Under the pieces are notes generated by a model. The model was not told the origin of the DNA. It searched no databases and saw nothing but the letters and a program-made list of their open reading frames with translations. From contig JBLDXI010000043.1 in the NCBI GenBank assembly GCA_047495785.1, positions 248,001 to 312,000 on the forward strand: a stretch of 64,000 nt of DNA. The letters are read 5' to 3'. A program made the position numbers and the translations under genes. Source of the DNA: Lepidodermella squamata (lineage: Eukaryota; Gastrotricha). This document shows, piece after piece, positions 57,081 through 64,000 of this stretch (positions are counted from its first letter, which is position 1; every line of letters begins with the position of its first letter).

Positions 57081-59597
57081 ATGTCAACGCGCGAGACGCC
57101 GCCAGAAAGCGACGCCGGCCACAACGACGCCCTGTTGTCGCCGAACCCGGACCTGATGAGCGGCTACACCCCAGCCCCATTCTCGCCTACATCGACCACG
57201 CTGCCAGCATCGACAACCGGCCATCAGCAGACAAACTACGTCAAATTCGACTCGAAGAAGCGGTCGAATGCCGAAGAGATCCGGCTGTACAAACAACATC
57301 GCTACTACAGCAAAATGAACACGTTGTACACCGGGACAGGGCTGCAGCCCTACGCCTGGGCCATTTTCTTCACCGTCATATCGGCCATGTGCTTCTGCGG
57401 CGGCATCATCATCGTCTGCGTGCAGAAATTTCACCGGTGGACGCCGCATAACGACAAGGAAGAGTTCATCGGGCCGATGTTGTTCGGCCTGTGGGTCGCC
57501 TCTGGGTCCATTGCTGGGTATTTGTACTACAAGGCGTGGAAGGCGTCGTGCGCCCATCGCCGGAGACTGCGGCTCAAGGGCCGGTTCGAGGGCATCCGCC
57601 GGCGTGGCAATCAGTTGCTGATGGTTTCTGGGTTGTACTTGGTGGATCCGAAGACGGACCAGGCGGCGGCGATTCTCGCTGGCGATAGTAAGGATGGCGC
57701 GGCGCCGCAGTTGAAGACGGGCCAGAAGACGGAGCGGGCCATGCCGCCGGTTGATCCGATGCATTTGCCGCAGAATCGCGTTTACAGAACGTCGCAGGTG
57801 TCGTCGACGCCGTCTTCCGTTGCCATGTGGACCAGATCAGGTATAAGATTTATGCTTAAGTCTTTAAAACTCAATGTTAGGATCCATTTTTTAAATACCA
57901 CATTTCAAATTAACAAAGGCAGTTTTGCGACCTCGAGTCATTTTATTGAGAAAAACGCTGGTAATTAATTGATTTGTCCTTTTGTCGTTGCGCTAAATTC
58001 TGATTTTCTTCCCCCTTTTTCGCCTTAAAATTATAATTATTGATTTTGTTCATTTTTTGATTTGTCCAATGTCGCATATGCAAATTGCGTAGAACCAAAA
58101 AAATCACGTGAAATTCATCAAATTTATGACATTTTTTTCTGAATTTTATCGAAAATAATCGCTTTTGCGCGATTATTCCCCGCGAATAATTGGCAAACTC
58201 GGGATTCATTTTTCATGATTCGATTTTCCGATTTTCTGATAATTTTGTGGAACATTGCTTTCGTTAATGAGATTGATGAGCCCAAACCGGGAAACTACCT
58301 AAATATCCATCAAGTTTTTTCCAGAATTGTATTGAATTTTTATCCTCCATCCTCCCAATCCTGAACATTTCAGAAAATTACAAAATGTTACTCACGCTCC
58401 AACTTCTTGTAAAACAAGTTAATTGCCAGGTCAGGAGGGCAATCAATAAAATTTTCGAAATGACCGTACTGCCCGAAATGTTGGGCCTGTTCTTTGTTTT
58501 TTTCAAAACAAGTCGCAACCTCGTCTTATATTTGAGACCGCTCTTTATTTGAGGTCTGACCTTCATTATTTCGAACCCTTCTGAAATAATAACATGTCGC
58601 TACACAGCGCTTCCAGTCCCTATGAAATGAAATGAAATGGAATGATTTTATTGTTTTACTTCCCCGCGACTGAGCGTCTATACCCTTTCGGGTTTTGAGG
58701 AAGGCGAAGGCAAAGCAAACCAAAAGAATCAGTCACCCGCCCCCACGTCCCTATGAGTTGGCCTCTAAATGGATAAATAAATAAATAAATAAATAGAAGG
58801 CGATGAGGATGATGACGTAGTATAATTCGAATTCCTTTAAACTATTCATTTACGGCAAGAGTTACCATCGGGTTTTTACTGGTTTTCCCCGATACATTTT
58901 TCAATTTATCTGGCAAAATTGTCGGGAAATGATGGAAGATCCTTCATTCCGAATGGATTGAGATGGTAATCCCTGAAAAGCGTCGCAAAATTAGAAAATA
59001 TCTATTCATCAATTTCGGCTTTTTTTTAATATTTTTCGGATTCCGCCTAATATCTGTAATTAATTTGTTTCAGCTATTCCGGCGTATTACGGACCCGGTC
59101 CCCAGGAGCCATTCGTGCTCGGCCCCGTGCCGCCCGGTCGAAGAGGCCAAGGGCTGCCGTTCGTGCCAACCGGCGGCGCCATGGCCGAGGAGCCCGGCGA
59201 CTACAACGCGATGCGGCCGAGCGGCAGTCAGTCGAGCCTGCTCGCCCGGCAAGGCCGAAAAGCGTCGAAAGACTCGCTGCTCAACTCAACGGAACAGCTG
59301 GCGAAACCTAAGCCAATCACGTTCGAAGAGGACGAACTCGCCTCGGTCGCCTCGTCCAAGGCCGTGACAGCCCAGCAGAGCCTGAGCGGCGGGTCGCCGA
59401 AATCGTCCCGCTCGCAGGCGAAAAAGCCGTCGGTATCAGCGCTGCCGGTGAGTCATCAGGCGACGAGCGGTGGTGGCAAGCCGTCGACCAGCTCCCTGGC
59501 TGGATCTCTGGCGCCGTCGACGCGGCCGAAGCCGAAAATCACTGGCATGTCATCGCTCGCCTCGTCTTCATCGTCGAAGCCGTCGACGTCTGGTTGA
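57081..59597 (+). CDS. Two-pass membrane protein of unknown function
   Basis: Exons 57081-57840 and 59074-59597 join in phase 1 to 427 residues. The first 90 residues are Pro/Ser/Thr-rich and polar. Two membrane segments follow (AWAIFFTVISAMCFCGGIII and GPMLFGLWVASGSIAGYLYY, about 95-150), separated by a short loop. A basic stretch (H-R-R-R-L-R-L-K-G-R-F-E) follows directly. The remaining 260 residues are low-complexity, rich in Ser, Pro, Lys and Gly. With no signal peptide, both ends are probably cytoplasmic. The paired segments with a G-P motif before the second faintly recall TMEM200 proteins, but I do not claim homology. Codons are much more GC-rich than in the receptor array. Confidence 0.75.
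58772..58795. repeat. TAAA microsatellite in the intron of the two-pass gene
   Basis: About six ATAA units preceded by CTCTAAATGG. About 140 bases upstream is a short GAAAT tandem (58623-58640). Confidence 0.8.
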
Positions 59598-60684
59598 AAA
59601 TGATGGCGGGACATTTCTATGCGGCTGTGCGGATTTTTTTGTTCGAATTTTGGGTTGTGATTTTATAGACTTTTTTTATTTTTCGTGTCTTTATTACGTT
59701 CGCTTGCTGATGTGTTATATCGCTGCTATGGTTGATACTAGTGATTATTACAGTAAATATTTTTATTGAAAATAATGGCCTTTTTACATTCCGAATATTT
59801 TCAGAATTTCATTTTTAAATTTCCTGATTTAATTTTAACGCAGTATAATTTTGTAGAAACATTATTTTATCGTAATCCTAAATACTAAACAAAAAATTAA
59901 AAAAAATCCCAAACTTTCATCTTTCATATTGCCGATCTGTCTTCAATTTTTTTTAATATGTTACAACTTGAACCTGATTTTGGCGTAAATTTGCATGCAT
60001 AAATTGTTTACGTAGAGTTTTTCAAGGTCGAATTTTTCGATTTTTAATAGGAAATTCAATTAAAGAAAAATCCATCCAATTCTTACATTTTTAGAACCCA
60101 GATTTAGATATAAAAGAGGACTTCCCGCGTTAATTCATCCGCGTCTTAGATTCGAAATAGGAGCTAAAATGAAAAATTAGGCAAATCATTTTCGGTATTT
60201 TTTCGGATATTCTATTTTGTCCAACCCGCAAATCGTCAAATCGTAAATAATTCGACGGTTTGGCTCTCGGGTTCCACTGAATTAAGAAAAGCCGGCCCCT
60301 GATTGGTCCACGTCATTTCCATTTGGTATTATAGCACCTTGCCTCGCTTCCTCTCACGCGCCGACGGAGCCAAATCGCGCTACCATCAGGTACTACACGC
60401 ACTGCTTCAGGGCGGGGTTTTATTGCCCATTTAGCGTGACGTTTTGACACGCGCACAGCAATAAAAACTGCGCGCGTGCGCAAATTTTATTACATGTGCG
60501 CGCGCACCGGCTCGCTCGCATTAATAACGGTACTCTAGCCTCATCCACCCGCACCAGTACCACTGCCAGATTTTAATTACCGGCGAACCGCGGAACCGAG
60601 AAAAGCGGGCGGATAACATTTTCTGTTTGTTTTACAATTTCTCGGTATTTTTTACCGATTTTGGGTATTTTCCGTCGTTTGTTC
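59598..60684. other. Intergenic region, promoter side of the collagen gene
   Basis: No gene seen. From about 60280 the sequence becomes GC-rich, with GATTGGTCC (an inverted CCAAT form) at 60302-60310 and several GCGCGCGTGCGC-type runs at 60450-60510. This is consistent with a CpG-bearing promoter. Confidence 0.45.
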
Positions 60685-63600
60685 ATGAGCAAATTACTGT
60701 GCCATGTCGCGTTAATCGCGGCGATATTTATCGCATCGACGTCGGCTGAGGAGTGCAAAAGCTGCGAATCATGCGGTCAAATTCAGCCAGTTGTAAGTTT
60801 GTCTGAAATATTTTCTGGATTTTTCAAAATTTCATAATCTTTACTTTCTATTGGTATTTATTGCCTTTTGCGGAATATGTTGTTATTTTATTATTTTCCA
60901 AATTCTATAATTTTCCCGGTTATTTTTGAAATTTTCCCGGTTTTTGGATGATTTTAAGTTGATATTTTGCTTGAATTCTAATTTTAATATCGGTAAATCA
61001 GTGTTTTATTTTTTTTCAATATATTTTTAGTGGCCCAATGGCGACCAAGGTGAGCGCGGTCCTGTTGGTGATCGCGGCGAGCCAGGCGTGAATGGAGCAG
61101 ACGGCGGTCAAGGGCCTCAAGGCACTCCGGGTGATCAGGGAGAAACAGGTCCGCAGGGGCTGCGAGGCGTGAAGGGTAACAAGGGTGAAGTGGGTGAGCC
61201 TGGTGCTAAAGGGTTCGCCGGCATCCCAGCTCAAGCGGGTCCTGATGAAAAGGGTGTCAAGGGTGAGACGGGTGATAAGGGGCAAAAGGGCGTCCCGGGT
61301 TTTGCAGGGTGTCCGGGTGCTCACGGCCAGCAGGGTGTTATCGGCGAGCAGGGTGAAGTGGGTGAGCAGGGCCCGAAAGGCCCCGTTGGTAAGCAGGGTC
61401 AAGAGGGTGATCAAGGCCCCCGTGGTAGAGCGGGACCGAATGGTAACGCTGGACGTCAGGGTCGACAGGGCATTAAGGGAGACGTGGGCGCTCAGGGTAA
61501 AATCGGCCCGGTTGGTGACGGAGGCGACGAGGGTGATCGTGGCACCCAGGGTATTCCGGGCCCCGTTGACCAAGATTTCTCACTCCACCGCGGGCCGAAG
61601 GGTCAGAAGGGTGACAAGGGCCCGGTTGAGTGTAGCCTCGAGCCAACTGAAGTCGCGGATGAATTGCGGGGCGAATCGGGTGATCTGGGTGACGAAGGGC
61701 CCCGCGGTGAGTACGGTGACACGGGTGACCAGGGCCCAAGAGGATCCGCTTGCAACTGCGCCGATGCGAACCGGACGAGTGTGAAAGCTCCTCGTGGTGT
61801 AGCCGGAGAATCCGGGCCTCAGGCTGATTACGGCGCCCATAAGGGTGATCAGGGTGACAACAAATCATGCAACTGCTCCAAGGCTTGTATCACCCTACCT
61901 GAATTCCCGAAGCGCGCTAGTCTCGTACCGGAGCCTGTGAAAAAGGAAATAAGGCCGGTCATCGGTTTTGCTGGTCCTGAAGGTCCAAAGGGTCCTAAGG
62001 GTGACGCTGGACCCCCGGGCCCAGGCATTAGGGGTGAAAAGGGTTCTCGTGGGCCTCGTGGGACGAAGGCTTGCTGTACTAAACCACCTGTTGAGCGATC
62101 CTACGGCCGAACGCCCAGCCTATACGTTGTGCACACGCAGTCGACAAGTGACGTAAGTCCTAATTCATCGACCTAATTTCGGACATCTCTATTTTGATCA
62201 TTTGAATTTAATTTAGGAAGCTACGTGTCTGGACGAAAATGCTGAGCTGTTGTGGACCGGCTATTCTTTCTTGTATGGGGATATCAATCGAGTTGCCACT
62301 GGCCAGGATTTAGGTACGATTTTTCGCTCATAGTAGTATTGATCGTCCTTTGCCCTATTCGTTTTAGGCCCGATTTAGGCGTAATTTAAATTTCTTTTCA
62401 AATTCTGATTATTTGTTTATAAATCGTACATTTTCCATATTTTTTATACTATTCGAAGAAATATCGAGTAAATGTTTGAAATTGAAAACAATGGACGCAA
62501 CTTTTTTCCGCAGCAAATAACTTTTTCTCGCAGTATAATTTTAAATAGCGCAAATTGCCTTGCAAATTTTACCAAACGATTTCTAGTTCAAAACTGAGAA
62601 GGAAAATATATCGCTTTTAGTCAAGGGTCAAATGTCACAATTTTTTGATCGAATTATTCGAATAAGAGCTAATTTATGTCCTATTCTACAACAAGTTGAA
62701 AGGATGTTTGGGCAGTGGTCATTGTTGTATTCAATGATTTTCTATTTCTGTCCAAGACCCCTGAAACGGTTGTCTAGAATCGCTCACTCAAAACGCCATC
62801 GACTAATAAGCCAGGAAAGTCCTTTGACACTATAGCTCTTCCCAGGAACGTTCGCTTGGATACCTTGGATAACTTGAACGTTGAAAGTATTGCATACTTC
62901 TCTCCTCCCGGGAGCCGGCAAAAAACTCGGGCTGCTCACCAATCTTATGTAGACCAACAAAAGTTTTCCATCGGAAGTTCAGTTCAGTTCCGTTGAAAGC
63001 GTTAAGATGTAATAAGTAGTTAATAAAAGTAAAGAATAATGACTGGTAAAACCAAATAACCAGCGACAAGGGAGCCCGTGTCACAGGCCGCGTGCGAGAA
63101 CAAAGAAAACGCTGTAATCCTGTGGGAAGTGGGAAGAGTGGGAATGACACATTTTCTGCTTCAATTTTGAGAAAGGAATCGTTTAGAGAAATTTGCAACA
63201 AAATTTGCGCTAATTTAGGTTATACTGCGAGAAAAAGTCGATTTGCTGTGGAGAAAAGTCCTTACTGCGCGAAAAAGTGTGTTACTGCGAAAAAAAGATA
63301 TTTACTGCGGGATAAAGTATTTTTCAAAACAATTTTCGAGGGAAATTCGAAATTTAAATTCCGAAATTTCGAAATTTCAAAAATAGGAATTCCTTTATTT
63401 TTGACCCATTTTGGCGCAATTTCGAAAAATCCTAATTTGAAAATTAGATTTTCATTGAAATTGTTATTATTTCTGACTCATGATTTTTTCGAAATCCAGG
63501 TCCATAATTTTCAGTGATTGACCTTATTCTTTCAATGCAAATTGTTTAGGTCGACCTGGGTCATGCATTCCGCGCCTTGACCCGATTCCGTACACCGACT

Positions 63601-63958
63601 GCTCGCCTGGCATGCCATGCGTGACGAACCAGCGATCCATGCAAGCCATTTGGCTGCTCGCCCAGCAAAACGTCAGCGCCATCAGCCAGATCCCGTTCTC
63701 AAACCTGTCCAGCTACGTGTCGCGATGTGCGGTTTGCATAGCGAAATCGCCCGTGATCACGCTGCACCGAGCGACGAAATGCCCGGCGGATACGCGCAAG
63801 CTGTGGAGCGGCTACAGCTTGGCCATGTTCACGAGCTCGATGCTGTCCGTCTCGGCTGATTTGTCGCATTCTGGGTCGTGTTTGCAGAAGTTTCAAACGG
63901 GCCTCGCTATCGAGTGCGACACGTCGCAGAATTGCCGGCGCTACAACGATTTCCGCAG
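60685..63958 (+). CDS. Short interrupted collagen with type IV (C4/NC1) C-terminal domain, 3' end outside window
   Basis: Exons 60685-60792, 61031-62152, 62217-62313 and 63550-63958 join in frame (578 residues so far); a GTGGGC donor at 63959 leads out of the window. Signal peptide MSKLLCHVALIAAIFIASTS, then a Cys-rich start (C-K-S-C-E-S-C). Next is a Gly-X-Y region of about 300 residues, broken by several non-helical inserts, including C-N-C and C-C motifs. The end matches the collagen IV C4 repeat: L-W-x-G-Y-S twice, G-Q-D-L-G, P-G-S-C / S-G-S-C, and Y-V-S-R-C-A-V-C. The helix is about a fifth the usual type IV length and poor in proline. Basement-membrane or cuticle-associated matrix protein, resembling the spongin-type short collagens. 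Confidence 0.85.
63222..63321 (+). repeat. Five tandem units of about 20 bp in a collagen intron
   Basis: Units of the form TACTGCGNGAAAAAGT. Inverted copies (CTTTTTCTCGCAGTA and TTTTTTCCGCAG) occur at about 62495-62545 in the same intron. Confidence 0.7.
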
Positions 63959-64000
63959 GTGGGCATTTTTCATTTTTCTACCTAAAATTAGGAAAAAACA

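Noticed and set aside
57084-57764. 226-codon minus-strand ORF opposite the two-pass membrane gene
   Set aside because: Arises from the GC-rich third positions of the + strand gene, whose membrane segments and splice sites are convincing.
61016-61868. Minus-strand ORFs opposite the collagen helix
   Set aside because: Gly-X-Y coding DNA commonly leaves antisense frames open; the + strand is unmistakably collagen.
1-64000. CRISPR array, prophage or operon structures
   Set aside because: Repeats are tandem or inverted without regular unique spacers, and the genes are spliced eukaryotic genes.

Overview
The window is animal nuclear DNA, most likely from a nematode or a close ecdysozoan relative. 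The evidence is spliceosomal introns with GT...(T)TTCAG borders, AATAAA signals downstream of stop codons, Cys-loop receptors, class C GPCRs, Ly6 proteins, a collagen IV type C-terminal domain, and an astacin-type tail whose EGF module has the spacing usual in nematode NAS proteases. No bacterial features, rRNA or CRISPR were seen. Gene models below were spliced by eye; no RNA evidence was available.

Positions 1-43600 hold an array of eight paralogous receptors of the metabotropic GABA-B type (Venus-flytrap domain, then seven membrane segments), all on the + strand. Seven are intact and the last is broken only by stop codons. All share one phase-0 intron at the same codon. Three other genes interrupt the array. 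The first is a Cys-loop receptor on the minus strand (5461-6609). The second is a gene with an astacin-like end, EGF, CUB and kringle modules (26254-29136). The third, and most striking, is a gene (33728-37171) encoding a signal peptide, two L-type-lectin-like domains, a Thr/Ala-rich linker made of a 27-bp minisatellite, and a complete Cys-loop receptor in one reading frame.

Positions 43600-50000 hold two Ly6-like secreted or GPI-type proteins, a remnant of a third, and between the two intact ones an ankyrin-repeat protein with a mitochondrial-type leader. Positions 51264-53908 (minus) hold a secreted beta-propeller gene with a single in-frame TAG. Positions 57081-59597 hold a GC-rich two-pass membrane protein of unknown function. 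From 60685 to the window end is a short, interrupted collagen ending in a type IV (NC1/C4) domain, cut by the window edge.

Intergenic DNA carries foldback/MITE-like elements, a decayed non-LTR reverse transcriptase fragment, tRNA-derived remnants, a probable hAT terminus, and a GC-rich island able to form strong hairpins.

Taken together, the first 50 kb looks like a lineage-specific receptor cluster mixing GPCRs, ligand-gated channels and Ly6 proteins (a family with known channel modulators). Most array receptors share a TTCCGGCTTTCAA-like box 47-92 bases before the start codon. This suggests common regulation, perhaps in sensory or other neurons; that is inference, not shown by the sequence.
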